Positions 1 to 5,668 are shown, counted from the first letter of the stretch. The stretch is DNA of 5,668 nt from Planctomycetaceae bacterium (GCA_003501565.1 DNPC01000117.1:1-5668), one strand, 5' to 3'. Notes: generated by a model not told the origin, from the sequence alone. Program-made: numbers and translations.

Positions 1-1159
1 CAACTTGCTGCTCGTCATCCAAATCAAACAGCCACTCGCCCAACCCGATATCTTCCCACATGAACCCCTTGGAAGTCTGCTCTGCGAAACGACAAACGAT
101 GGCTGGGACTCCGTGGCCAATGCACATGATGGGCGAATGCATTTCGTTCCCGAACAAGCCCGCCGAGCGACGATAGGTGCTAACCGCCTCTCCCGTAAGC
201 CAATAATCTGGCCGCCAAACGACGCGCTGCAGAACATCCGCTGGCAATCGATCGATCAGCATTTCCTTGCCGACCGCCATCTGCGTTCTATCTTCAGGAC
301 AAACAAGCACTTTGTAGCTGGTGTTGCGGGCCAGCTCGATGATCGCACGACGCAGCTGCAGATGGTCGTGTTCCTTCTTGGCCTCGTTGCGTGCGTGCTT
401 TACTGGATCAAATTTCACATGCTCCTTGATCGTCCAATAAGGAGTGTAACGCAGTCGTGGGATGCAGCAAAAGAAATTCCCGGGTTGAAGGTTGTGTTCA
501 GCCAGGAAGCCTAACGCCCTCGCGTCGTCGGTCAGGTCGCACGCAAACGCGGCGTCTGGACCGAAACGCATGACCGGTGTGGTGACGCCCTGCCGCTTTG
601 CGAATGCTAGCGACTTTGAATCGCGAAAGTACACGAACTCGGCGTCACTCAGGACCCGGCAAGTTCGCTCAATCGCTTTGGCATCAATGTCGCTTGTTTT
701 CGAAGACTTCCGCGGTGAGAAAGTAATCCCATAGATACCGTACGGCTTGCCTGTATCGTTATGCCAGCGAACTACGTCGCGCTCGGCCACTAAGCTGGCT
801 CCTGATCCATGCAGCAAGAAATCGCACTGCTCTAGCGCTAACTCAAGCTCAGCGGTTCTAGGCATCGCTATGCTGAGCTTGGGGAAACGCTGCTTGAGTA
901 TTTCAGCAACTCCGTTGTCCAGGTTGCTGGGCCACAAAGTAACTTTGAGCTGCGGTAGATGCTTTTCCAGTATCGAGAGAATACCCGGTGTGTGGGCTAT
1001 ATCACCGATGTTCACCGTCTGCCACGAGGATCGGACCAGTACATGTTTGGCAGTCTGTAACCTCGACAACATGGCGGGAAGCGGTGAGGCATCTAAGGTC
1101 ATTCCTAGACCAAACGCACTCGCCATCCCGTTCTTTAGAAGCTTGCGACGATCGATCAT
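1..1159 (-). CDS. Polysaccharide pyruvyl transferase family protein with Tat-like leader (3' end cut off by window)
   Basis: An open minus-strand frame runs from ATG at 1159 to the left edge without a stop: 386 complete codons, C-terminus missing. The start is supported by GAGG five bases before the ATG. Residues 1-28 look like a Tat signal: MIDRRKLLKNG with the arginine pair at 4-5, then a small-residue, weakly hydrophobic stretch. The body matches the polysaccharide pyruvyl transferase fold (PF04230 type). It has NIGDIAHTPG at 50-59 (the family's N-x-GD motif), an acidic residue before HGSG at 117-120, FRDSKSLAFAKRQG at 178-191, FGPDAAF at 199-205, and NEMHSPIMCIGHGVPAI at 338-354, which fits the usual R-x-H...GVP block. 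Known members transfer ketal pyruvate from PEP to surface sugars, or do related chemistry. Here the usual arginine of RLH appears to be Glu or Met. The gene is divergent from the beta-helix gene, suggesting a shared polysaccharide theme. Family assignment is fairly sure; substrate and activity are unknown. Confidence 0.85.
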   Translation of the reverse strand, partial: MIDRRKLLKNGMASAFGLGMTLDASPLPAMLSRLQTAKHVLVRSSWQTVNIGDIAHTPGILSILEKHLPQLKVTLWPSNLDNGVAEILKQRFPKLSIAMPRTAELELALEQCDFLLHGSGASLVAERDVVRWHNDTGKPYGIYGITFSPRKSSKTSDIDAKAIERTCRVLSDAEFVYFRDSKSLAFAKRQGVTTPVMRFGPDAAFACDLTDDARALGFLAEHNLQPGNFFCCIPRLRYTPYWTIKEHVKFDPVKHARNEAKKEHDHLQLRRAIIELARNTSYKVLVCPEDRTQMAVGKEMLIDRLPADVLQRVVWRPDYWLTGEAVSTYRRSAGLFGNEMHSPIMCIGHGVPAIVCRFAEQTSKGFMWEDIGLGEWLFDLDDEQQV

Positions 1160-1224
1160 TCCAACCTCTGCATAGTGAAACAGTCTATCGTACAAGAAAA
1201 CTATTGAGCCGGCATGGCGGTAGA
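1160..1224. promoter_or_regulatory. Divergent intergenic region between pyruvyl transferase-like and beta-helix genes
   Basis: These 65 bases separate two divergent start codons, so promoters for both genes should lie here or within the opposite gene's 5' end. The region is more A/T-rich than its flanks. The minus-strand gene has a GAGG ribosome-binding site at about 1165-1168. For the plus-strand gene only GGCGG, four bases before the ATG at 1225, is visible, and it is a poor match. I see no confident -35/-10 pair on either strand. The call rests on gene arrangement, not on a recognised motif. Confidence 0.4.
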
Positions 1225-2595
1225 ATGTGGCTGAATGGACCGATGCGGTTCCCGTTCATTGGGCTTCAAAAGTTGAAAAAGGCGATCCCCGTGGCAAATT
1301 TTGGTGTGCTTCTTCTCGCTGTCATTTCTGTCGCATTGCCCGGTGCGTCCGAGAGCAATGAACTCTATGATCCACCATGGAGCGCTGCAAAACCGATACG
1401 GTTGATCAGCTTTGAGTACGACCGCGACTCTGGTCCACAGGAAAATGGCGAACGCTTGTATGCTGCCCTCATGACTTTGTCGCCAGGCGACCATCTTAGT
1501 ATTGAGGGCGGCACATACAGTATCGCGCGACGGACGGATCTAGCGATTTCCGGAACGGAAGCGGCCCCGATTCGTGTTTCCGCTAGGAAAGGTGCGGAGG
1601 TCAAGATAACGCGACCGGATCCAAGACAGAATATCCTGAACATCGGGCAAAGCAAACCGGCTGAGTATCTAGTATTACAAGGACTCGAGTTTACCGGGGG
1701 AAGTCATGGGCTCCGAATCGGAACTGGTAACAATATTTGGATCGATCGTTGTCACATCCATCATACCGGTGAAGTCTGCCTGAGTGCGAATTCGGCCGAT
1801 ACGCATCACCTCTATCTGACCCGCAATGAGATCCACGATGGCGGGGGAACCGCCGAGGGGATGTACCTTGGCGGCAATCACGGCAAGGTAATCATGAGTG
1901 AGAGTGTTATTGCACTGAACCATGTCTACAACTGCCGCGGCACTCAGGGTGACGGAATCGAAGTCAAGCAAGGTTCTTGGGGAAACTTGATTGCAAGGAA
2001 CAAAGTACACGACTGCAACTACCCATGCATAACTGTCTATGGCACCGGCGGGAAGCGACAAAACGTGATCGAGCGCAACCTGTGCTTTCGCAGTCGTGAC
2101 AACGTGATGCAAGTCCAGGGCGAGGCGATCGTTCGCAACAACATCCTTGTTGCTGGTGGCAATTCAGCGTTTGCCAGTACTGACCACCAGGGCAAGACCA
2201 GAAATCTACAGGTGGTTCATAATACGTTGGTGAATTCGGGGCATGCGTTTCGAGGGAACTCATGGAACGGTCGCAGCGGTATGTTGCTTGCCAATAACGT
2301 CATCTACTCCAAGAACGGAAACGCCCTGCATTTTCCCAGTGGTTCTGGCGGAGTTGTTATCGAAGGAAATGTCGTTTGGGGTGGAGGTGTCGGTTACGCC
2401 TCTGTCGTCGGAAATGGTATTCAGGATTTCAGGGACGTTTCCTGGGATGGCAGATCCACAGACGCTACACCAAGTAAAGATGCTCCGTTTGACGCTGGTG
2501 TTGAGAGATACAAACCGAAGGGAGATTACAACGGCGATCCACGCAAACCCGGTCAGACTATTTGTGGAGCGATATTGAGGGCCACAAGTAGGTAG
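1225..2595 (+). CDS. Secreted right-handed parallel beta-helix protein
   Basis: Predicted 456 aa from ATG 1225. ATG 1243 (450 aa, used for numbering here) is an equally good start, and the frame stays open far upstream to 988, so the start is chosen from the signal peptide. The N-terminus has a basic stretch (QKLKK, 9-13), a hydrophobic core (about 18-32) and a likely cleavage near GASES at 34-38, so the protein is exported. GDHLSIEGGTYSI (82-94) and GTEAAPIRVSA (104-114) are typical of the first coils of beta-helix polysaccharide lyases and related proteins. Repeating coils with Asn-ladder signatures follow: VIALNHVYN, LIARNKVHD, VIERNLCF, AIVRNNILV, QVVHNTLVN, MLLANNVIY, VIEGNVVWG. The C-terminal DYNGDPRKPGQTICGA (428-443) resembles the closing segment common in secreted planctomycete beta-helix proteins. 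Such folds include lyases, epimerases and non-catalytic binders; no catalytic residues could be assigned. The gene converges with the methyltransferase gene. Confidence 0.85.
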   Translation: MWLNGPMRFPFIGLQKLKKAIPVANFGVLLLAVISVALPGASESNELYDPPWSAAKPIRLISFEYDRDSGPQENGERLYAALMTLSPGDHLSIEGGTYSIARRTDLAISGTEAAPIRVSARKGAEVKITRPDPRQNILNIGQSKPAEYLVLQGLEFTGGSHGLRIGTGNNIWIDRCHIHHTGEVCLSANSADTHHLYLTRNEIHDGGGTAEGMYLGGNHGKVIMSESVIALNHVYNCRGTQGDGIEVKQGSWGNLIARNKVHDCNYPCITVYGTGGKRQNVIERNLCFRSRDNVMQVQGEAIVRNNILVAGGNSAFASTDHQGKTRNLQVVHNTLVNSGHAFRGNSWNGRSGMLLANNVIYSKNGNALHFPSGSGGVVIEGNVVWGGGVGYASVVGNGIQDFRDVSWDGRSTDATPSKDAPFDAGVERYKPKGDYNGDPRKPGQTICGAILRATSR

Positions 2596-2664
2596 CTGGC
2601 GCGCATTGGTAGAATCCGCTTATATCATTTCATTGACTTTCTACAGGACACGCTGGAAGTCGTG
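2596..2664. other. Short convergent intergenic region without a clear terminator
   Basis: These 69 bases lie between the stop of the plus-strand beta-helix gene and the stop of the minus-strand methyltransferase gene. Both transcripts should end here. Two weak inverted repeats are present: GTAGAA (2609-2614) with TTCTAC (2639-2644) around a 24-base loop, and ACACG/CGTGT (2648-2652 and 2661-2665) around an 8-base loop. Neither is followed by a T run on either strand, so no intrinsic terminator is called. Confidence 0.4.
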
Positions 2665-3279
2665 TTAAACCTTGCGAAGTAAGTGCATGCCGTCGCGGCC
2701 ACGATAAGTGAGAAGCAGGGCATTGTCGGCGGCTGCGGCTTGAAAAACCGCTTCGAAGAATTGGTGTTCGCCCGGCCACGGAAACGCGAAGAAGAGATCG
2801 AATTCGTCCATTTCCAAGCCGATCTCATTATAGACGTCGCCCTCGAACGTTTCGACGTGTTCGATGTCGCTGCCTAGGTCGAGGATGCCCGAAATCTCGC
2901 GTGGGACGAAGCTGCCGGTGTAGAATTCAGCCGATAGTTTAAGCGTTTCCGCTAGCCGGCAGGCTTGTTCAACTAGATTGGTTTCGACCTCTATCCCGAC
3001 CGCTTCCAACCCTCGTTGCGCCGCCAATAGTGCTGCGACCCCAAAGCCGCTACCCAGTTCGCAAAATCGGTTGCCTGCCAGTAGATGTCCTTGCTCAATC
3101 CAGGTGAGTGCCTGGTCGAGCAAGTGAAAGTCGCAGGGGACAAAGTTTTCGCTGACGGTTTCCTCGCCAAGCATGAACGCTTCGATGCGCTCGTTAGCGA
3201 AGTCAATTAGTCTTTCGGCATCGGGCGAGATCACGATTTGCGTGATCGTGTCTGGTACCGGGATTTCTGTGAGTGCCAT
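2665..3279 (-). CDS. Class I SAM-dependent methyltransferase
   Basis: Predicted 204 aa, cytoplasmic, with no signal peptide or membrane segment. The start at ATG 3279 lies 7 bases after the stop of the upstream kptA-like gene. The frame is open 26 codons further, to an ATG at 3357, but that stretch overlaps kptA in another frame and is basic and unlike a domain. RFCELGSGFG (71-80) is the glycine-rich SAM-binding motif I, and VGIEVE (94-99) supplies the acidic residue that binds the SAM ribose at the end of strand 2. FDLFFAFPWPGE (160-171) sits at the motif IV position, where the substrate-facing residues lie. LLLTYRGRDGMHLL (188-201) is the late strand region. The N-terminal 65 residues are helical-looking and probably form a cap. 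The E-x-GSG-x-G form also occurs in Dot1-like and some RNA or small-molecule methyltransferases, so the substrate cannot be given. Tight spacing implies co-transcription with the KptA fragment. Confidence 0.85.
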   Translation of the reverse strand: MALTEIPVPDTITQIVISPDAERLIDFANERIEAFMLGEETVSENFVPCDFHLLDQALTWIEQGHLLAGNRFCELGSGFGVAALLAAQRGLEAVGIEVETNLVEQACRLAETLKLSAEFYTGSFVPREISGILDLGSDIEHVETFEGDVYNEIGLEMDEFDLFFAFPWPGEHQFFEAVFQAAAADNALLLTYRGRDGMHLLRKV

Positions 3280-3286
3280 CCGACGC

Positions 3287-3523
3287 TCATTGGGCACGAA
3301 TGCGTGAGCCATCTTCGCTGAGTGCAAAAATCTGTAGCTCATTTTGCGCGACGACATCTCGGACTTGAGCTTCTGTCAACGACTTCCCGCTAGCATTGGC
3401 GCTACGAACCAACTCATCAACACGTGCCCACCGGTCAGCATCCAGTTGAAGGCCGATTGACTCTGGTTGGTGCCTCAAGATAAAGGTCAGGTATTTGCTG
3501 ATTCTTGTAAGTCGTCTGTTCAT
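3287..3523 (-). CDS. kptA: KptA/Tpt1 RNA 2'-phosphotransferase N-terminal domain only (catalytic domain missing)
   Basis: Predicted 78 aa. The whole length aligns with the N-terminal winged-helix domain of bacterial KptA/Tpt1. RISKYLTFILRHQPESIGL (7-25) matches the family's SKFLSFVLRHKPEAIG block, including the conserved Arg-His at 17-18. LDADRWARVDELV (27-39) matches LD-x-x-GW-x-x-x-D-x-L, and ALSEDGSRIRA (67-77) matches the FS-x-DG-x-x-IRA end of the domain. Family members are about 180 aa. They remove the splice-junction 2'-phosphate of RNA by transferring ADP-ribose from NAD+, using a C-terminal ADP-ribosyltransferase domain that starts with GHS. Here a TGA stop falls right after IRAQ, so GHS and everything beyond are absent. 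No downstream frame restores them. The usual GW is RW (31-32) and the KKRF-like segment is LQIF (63-66), suggesting altered or relaxed constraint. It could be a decaying remnant, or a retained RNA-binding domain working with the downstream methyltransferase. No strong Shine-Dalgarno site is visible. Confidence 0.8.
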   Translation of the reverse strand: MNRRLTRISKYLTFILRHQPESIGLQLDADRWARVDELVRSANASGKSLTEAQVRDVVAQNELQIFALSEDGSRIRAQ

Positions 3524-3563
3524 CCGGCGTCGTTTGAAAGCGTAGGATCAATTTGCACCGCGG

Positions 3564-3575
3564 CGAGTATACTCG
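3564..3575. repeat. 12-bp perfect palindrome overlapping a -10-like box
   Basis: CGAGTATACTCG reads the same on both strands and sits in the 81-bp gap between the NTF2-like gene and the kptA-like gene. Its centre contains AGTATACT, so a TATACT -10-like hexamer appears on each strand. The position would suit a dimeric repressor operator, but a 12-base palindrome can also arise by chance. It is adjacent to a second short palindrome, CCGCGG, at 3558-3563. Confidence 0.4.
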
Positions 3576-3594
3576 ATGCAGCGCATTTCAAAAA
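3566..3594 (-). promoter_or_regulatory. Candidate promoter for the kptA-fragment/methyltransferase pair
   Basis: On the minus strand, TATACT (3571-3566) is one base from the consensus -10 TATAAT. It lies about 42 bases before the kptA-like start codon. Upstream, TTGAAA (3591-3586) resembles a -35 box but is only 14 bases away. TTTTTG (3594-3589) has the ideal 17-base spacer but a poor sequence. The -10 lies inside a 12-bp perfect palindrome, listed separately. This is a motif-based guess; no transcript evidence exists in the sequence. Confidence 0.3.
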
Positions 3595-3604
3595 TCCGTG
3601 ATAT

Positions 3605-4141
3605 TCAAGGAGAGTCAGCTTTGTCGTTTTTCAGCGCCTGCCATTCCTGTTGAGTTGCTTCCGTTTTGTGCAACTCCATCACTGCCTGCCACCGACCGTC
3701 CTTCTTAACCAGCAAGGCTTGGAAGTGGATGTAGACGGAGGTTGCTTTACCATTCGAATCGGTTGTGCTGTAGTGAAAGATGCCCGTTTCGTGGGCCGTT
3801 ACCGAGTCGCCGATTCGTTTTGAAAAGCGAAATTCGACGTTGGCTTTGAGCTTGCCTCGTTTGGTTTCCTCAAAACCCTCTTTCCAACGCTCGAACGCTT
3901 TGGCGATCGGATAACTCGTCCCTGCGATTTCCGAAACTAGGACTGCATCACGGTGAAACGTTTTGCGATATTCCTCAAAATCACCGCTGCGGACCGTCTC
4001 TGCTGCCGCCGCCCAGTAAACATCCAGTTCGTTGGTGCGTTGCGATGATGCGGAAACGGACTTCAGCGGCAGCCAGAAAATTACAAACGCCAGTGAGAGC
4101 CCAACGGCTTGGGGGAGCGGACGATTTCGAAAACTGAGCAT
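3605..4141 (-). CDS. Exported NTF2-like (SnoaL/DUF4440-type) small protein
   Basis: Predicted 178 aa. Residues 1-31 form a signal peptide: a basic start (RNR), hydrophobic core AVGLSLAFVIFWLPL (12-26) and likely cleavage after SVSA (28-31). The mature part fits the cone-shaped NTF2-like fold in its DUF4440/SnoaL-type form. It begins with helix VYWAAAAETVRSGDFEEYRKTFHRD (41-65), whose pattern of a helix, a short 'GD' turn and 'F-x-x-D-A' is typical. An Ala/Phe/Trp-rich helix (80-92) and antiparallel strands follow, including VEFRFSKRIGDSV (102-114), IFHYSTTD (121-128) and VYIHFQALLVKKDGRWQAVMELH (136-158). The 'KKDGRW' hairpin is a hallmark of the group. These proteins bind small ligands, act as enzymes, or serve as accessory domains; no catalytic pair can be assigned. 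It follows the beta-helix gene by 54 bp on the same strand and may be co-transcribed with it. The ribosome-binding site is weak. Confidence 0.75.
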   Translation of the reverse strand: MLSFRNRPLPQAVGLSLAFVIFWLPLKSVSASSQRTNELDVYWAAAAETVRSGDFEEYRKTFHRDAVLVSEIAGTSYPIAKAFERWKEGFEETKRGKLKANVEFRFSKRIGDSVTAHETGIFHYSTTDSNGKATSVYIHFQALLVKKDGRWQAVMELHKTEATQQEWQALKNDKADSP

Positions 4142-4179
4142 GAACGAATCCGGTCGTGTTTGTGTGTGAATTAAGGCGA

Positions 4180-4214
4180 GAACGAGATTAAGTGGCTAAT
4201 TCCTTTTCTCGTTC
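4180..4214. repeat. 8-bp inverted repeat across the end of the beta-helix gene
   Basis: GAACGAGA (4180-4187) and TCTCGTTC (4207-4214) are exact reverse complements separated by 19 bases, which include the stop codon of the upstream minus-strand beta-helix gene. On the minus strand this could form a stem near the 3' end, but no T run follows. A terminator or mRNA-end structure is possible yet weakly supported. Confidence 0.3.
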
Positions 4215-5563
4215 AAACTTGCAGGATTCGAGGCATCGGAGCGCTGGTCGACGATGCGTTGTTGCGCCTCGATATGATTCGTCTCAAGCTCGACATTGCC
4301 AACCTTGGCTTCCAACTGGAGCCCAATGGTCTGTGTGGGTTGCGGGCGAGTATCGCGAATGGTGTTGTTCTCAAACACCAGGCCATGCGTTTCACCGCGA
4401 ACTCGAATGGCTGCTGTTCCAGCCGCTTTACCATTGTCTTCGATGGTATTGGCAACGATGCGATTGCGATGTGCGCCCATGCCCAATGATTCATCGCGAA
4501 AGAAAATGCCATTGGAATGGTTGCTGCGTACTGTATTCTTCGTCAGTAGGTTATCGGAATCTTTGTGACCGATGGAGATTCCAAACCTCCCGTTGTTTTC
4601 AATCAAATTGTCCTCAAACGTGCCGTGGCGGACCCGCCAGCACAGAAACAGTCCGTCGGTACCATTGTTGCGAGCGACGCAGTTGCGAATCAGAGGACGT
4701 TGTGAACCGCTTCCGGGGTGCAGTCCTAATTGAGTATTGCCATGAACAACACAGTTGGTGACCACAACATCGTTGGACTGTTGAAAGCTGATACCGTCCC
4801 CGTTGTAGCTGCGGACCTCACAATCGTCGATGACGGTTCCGAACGCTCGATACAGAAAAATGCCGCCACCGCGACAACCATTCAGGTGTGCATTTTGTCG
4901 TTTGTTGCCGTCAACCGTCAGTTTGCTGACCGATGCGTCGATGATGTTATAACCACTAATGACTGGAAAAAGCGTGCCTGCTTTCGCACCGCGACTTACC
5001 AAGCAGTCGGCCATCAACGGTTGGTCAATCGAATAAATGTTGTTGTTCTTGCCAGTAATGCGAGCCACCGTTGTATGGAAGCCACCCGCTTGGGCATCCC
5101 AAACTGCAATTCCTTGCCCGGCCTGTAGCTGGACACCATCCTTGGCAGTGATCTGTTGTTCGCCGAAGTCACCATCGATTCCAAGGTCAAAGACGATACC
5201 CGGCGCCTTCGTAAGTACGGTGTCTTTCCCGCTGCCGATGACCTGGACTCCACTGCGCAAGTGCAGCGAGTCTCGCATTGTGTACTCTCCAGGCCCGATC
5301 CGAACTGTTCCGCCTCCCAGTGCGGCCACGTAATCGACAGCCGCTTGGAGCGCTCGATTGTCGTTACCGCGTAGTACTCCCGAATCGACCCCCACACTAA
5401 TCTCAGGCCGCTCAGCCATTTCCGAATGCATTGCCCGAGGCAATTGCTGCTCGCTTGGATGCGGCGAATAGTCACGCGGAGATTCCTGTCCGGCAATTTG
5501 ACCACTCAAGGCGATTGCCGAGGATAGGAATGCCCACGCAATAAAAGGAACTTGTCTTGGCAT
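4196..5563 (-). CDS. Secreted right-handed beta-helix protein with pectate-lyase-3-like N-terminus
   Basis: Predicted 455 aa from ATG 5563, chosen because GGGAG lies 9 bases upstream and a signal peptide follows at once (MPRQVPFIAWAFLSSAIALS, cleavage near residue 25). An ATG 20 codons earlier (5623) would prefix an unlikely basic segment. DNRALQAAVDYVAALGGGTVRIGPGEY (68-94) is the classic opening of Pectate_lyase_3-type beta-helix proteins, followed by LHLRSGVQVIGSGKDTVLTK (100-119). Residues about 135-205 appear to be a non-helix insertion. The coil repeats of a NosD/Beta_helix region then run from about 205 to 430: NGDGISFQQSNDVVVTNCVVHGN (254-276), LGLHPGSGSQRPLIRNCVARNNGTDGLFL, FEDNLIENNGRFGISIGHKDSDNLLTKNTVRSN, and NRIVANTIEDNG (367-378). 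Related proteins include alginate epimerases and lyases; the catalytic residues are not identifiable here. It is the first gene of the minus-strand run and shows no obvious close homology to the other beta-helix protein beyond the fold. Confidence 0.88.
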   Translation of the reverse strand: MPRQVPFIAWAFLSSAIALSGQIAGQESPRDYSPHPSEQQLPRAMHSEMAERPEISVGVDSGVLRGNDNRALQAAVDYVAALGGGTVRIGPGEYTMRDSLHLRSGVQVIGSGKDTVLTKAPGIVFDLGIDGDFGEQQITAKDGVQLQAGQGIAVWDAQAGGFHTTVARITGKNNNIYSIDQPLMADCLVSRGAKAGTLFPVISGYNIIDASVSKLTVDGNKRQNAHLNGCRGGGIFLYRAFGTVIDDCEVRSYNGDGISFQQSNDVVVTNCVVHGNTQLGLHPGSGSQRPLIRNCVARNNGTDGLFLCWRVRHGTFEDNLIENNGRFGISIGHKDSDNLLTKNTVRSNHSNGIFFRDESLGMGAHRNRIVANTIEDNGKAAGTAAIRVRGETHGLVFENNTIRDTRPQPTQTIGLQLEAKVGNVELETNHIEAQQRIVDQRSDASNPASLNEKRN

Positions 5564-5668
5564 ATGGCGAAACTCCCAGGCTTGTGAACGTCCTCTACGA
5601 ACAGAGTAGTTTAACACGCACATACGAACGAACGTGACACTGAACTTCGTTCGTGTGGCACGGGCCCC
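5564..5668. promoter_or_regulatory. Upstream region of the minus-strand beta-helix gene, no promoter boxes assigned
   Basis: This end of the window contains the ribosome-binding site GGGAG (about 5573-5577) of the beta-helix gene and a strong inverted repeat (separate entry). TACTCT on the minus strand (about 5609-5604) is a possible -10, but no matching -35 sits at the right distance. The neighbouring gene lies outside the window, so the region may also hold its promoter or terminator. Confidence 0.35.
5621..5657. repeat. Inverted repeat with 12-bp arms (one G-T mismatch) upstream of the beta-helix gene
   Basis: ACGAACGAA (5624-5632) and TTCGTTCGT (5646-5654) are exact reverse complements separated by 13 bases. 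The arms extend outward three more positions (CAT at 5621-5623 with GTG at 5655-5657), with one G-T wobble. It lies 58-94 bases before the start codon. It could be a regulator-binding operator, a 5' UTR hairpin, or the terminator of a gene beyond the right edge; there is no T run on either side, which argues against a standard intrinsic terminator. Each arm is built from a tandem CGAA tetramer. Confidence 0.55.

Noticed and set aside
5..1175. Three plus-strand open frames (5-514, 492-734, 747-1175) on the left side
   Set aside because: They lie antisense to the continuous minus-strand pyruvyl transferase-like frame, show no domain pattern, and are split into three pieces, while the minus-strand frame is unbroken and has family motifs.
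988..1224. 79-codon N-terminal extension of the plus-strand beta-helix frame
   Set aside because: It overlaps the start of the divergent gene antisense, is low in hydrophobic pattern, and would bury the signal peptide. A start at 1225 or 1243 is far more likely.
1675..2263. Minus-strand open frames under the first beta-helix gene (1675-2112 and 1964-2263)
   Set aside because: They are antisense to a well-patterned beta-helix coding region and have no domain signature or credible start site.
2648..2665. Small stem ACACG/CGTGT between the convergent genes as a terminator
   Set aside because: The stem has only five pairs, it runs into the methyltransferase stop codon, and no T run follows on either strand.
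3230..3300. Frameshifted remainder of the KptA catalytic domain downstream of its stop
   Set aside because: I read the other two frames after the stop and saw neither GHS nor other catalytic-domain motifs. The sequence moves straight into the methyltransferase.
3280..3357. 26-codon upstream extension of the methyltransferase
   Set aside because: It would overlap the kptA-like gene in another frame and adds a basic stretch without structure. The ATG at 3279 gives normal operon spacing.
4192..4761. 189-codon plus-strand open frame
   Set aside because: It is antisense to the second beta-helix gene, very rich in Cys, Arg and Trp, and has no recognisable pattern, so it is a shadow frame.

Overview
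The window looks like a piece of a planctomycete-type genome, perhaps Pirellulaceae-like. This is inferred from gene content only: moderate G+C, weak or absent Shine-Dalgarno sites, exported right-handed beta-helix proteins, and a Tat-tagged polysaccharide pyruvyl transferase-like protein. No rRNA, tRNA or other taxonomic marker is present. There are six protein-coding genes and no convincing mobile element, CRISPR array or RNA gene.

Layout. Positions 1-1159 (minus strand) hold the first 386 codons of a polysaccharide pyruvyl transferase family protein with a Tat-like leader; its C-terminus lies beyond the left edge. A 65-bp intergenic region separates it from a divergent plus-strand gene (1225-2595) for a secreted right-handed beta-helix protein. 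That gene converges, across 69 bp, with a minus-strand run of four genes. In transcription order these are: a second secreted beta-helix protein with a pectate-lyase-3-like N-terminus (5563-4196); a small exported NTF2/SnoaL-like protein (4141-3605); a 78-aa protein that is only the N-terminal domain of the RNA 2'-phosphotransferase KptA/Tpt1 (3523-3287); and a class I SAM-dependent methyltransferase (3279-2665). The gaps are 54, 81 and 7 bp. The last two genes are therefore very probably co-transcribed, and the whole run may be an operon or two units.

Function. The two beta-helix proteins and the pyruvyl transferase-like protein suggest work on extracellular or periplasmic polysaccharide, either binding, lysis, epimerisation or decoration. 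No substrate can be read from the sequence. The KptA remnant plus methyltransferase pair looks unrelated to polysaccharide and is the most unusual part. The KptA reading frame ends exactly where the catalytic ADP-ribosyltransferase domain should begin, and a methyltransferase start codon follows 7 bases later.

I did not find a clear new multi-gene system. The best leads are the catalytic-domain-less KptA, the Tat leader on a pyruvyl transferase fold, and two inverted repeats in intergenic DNA that could be regulatory.
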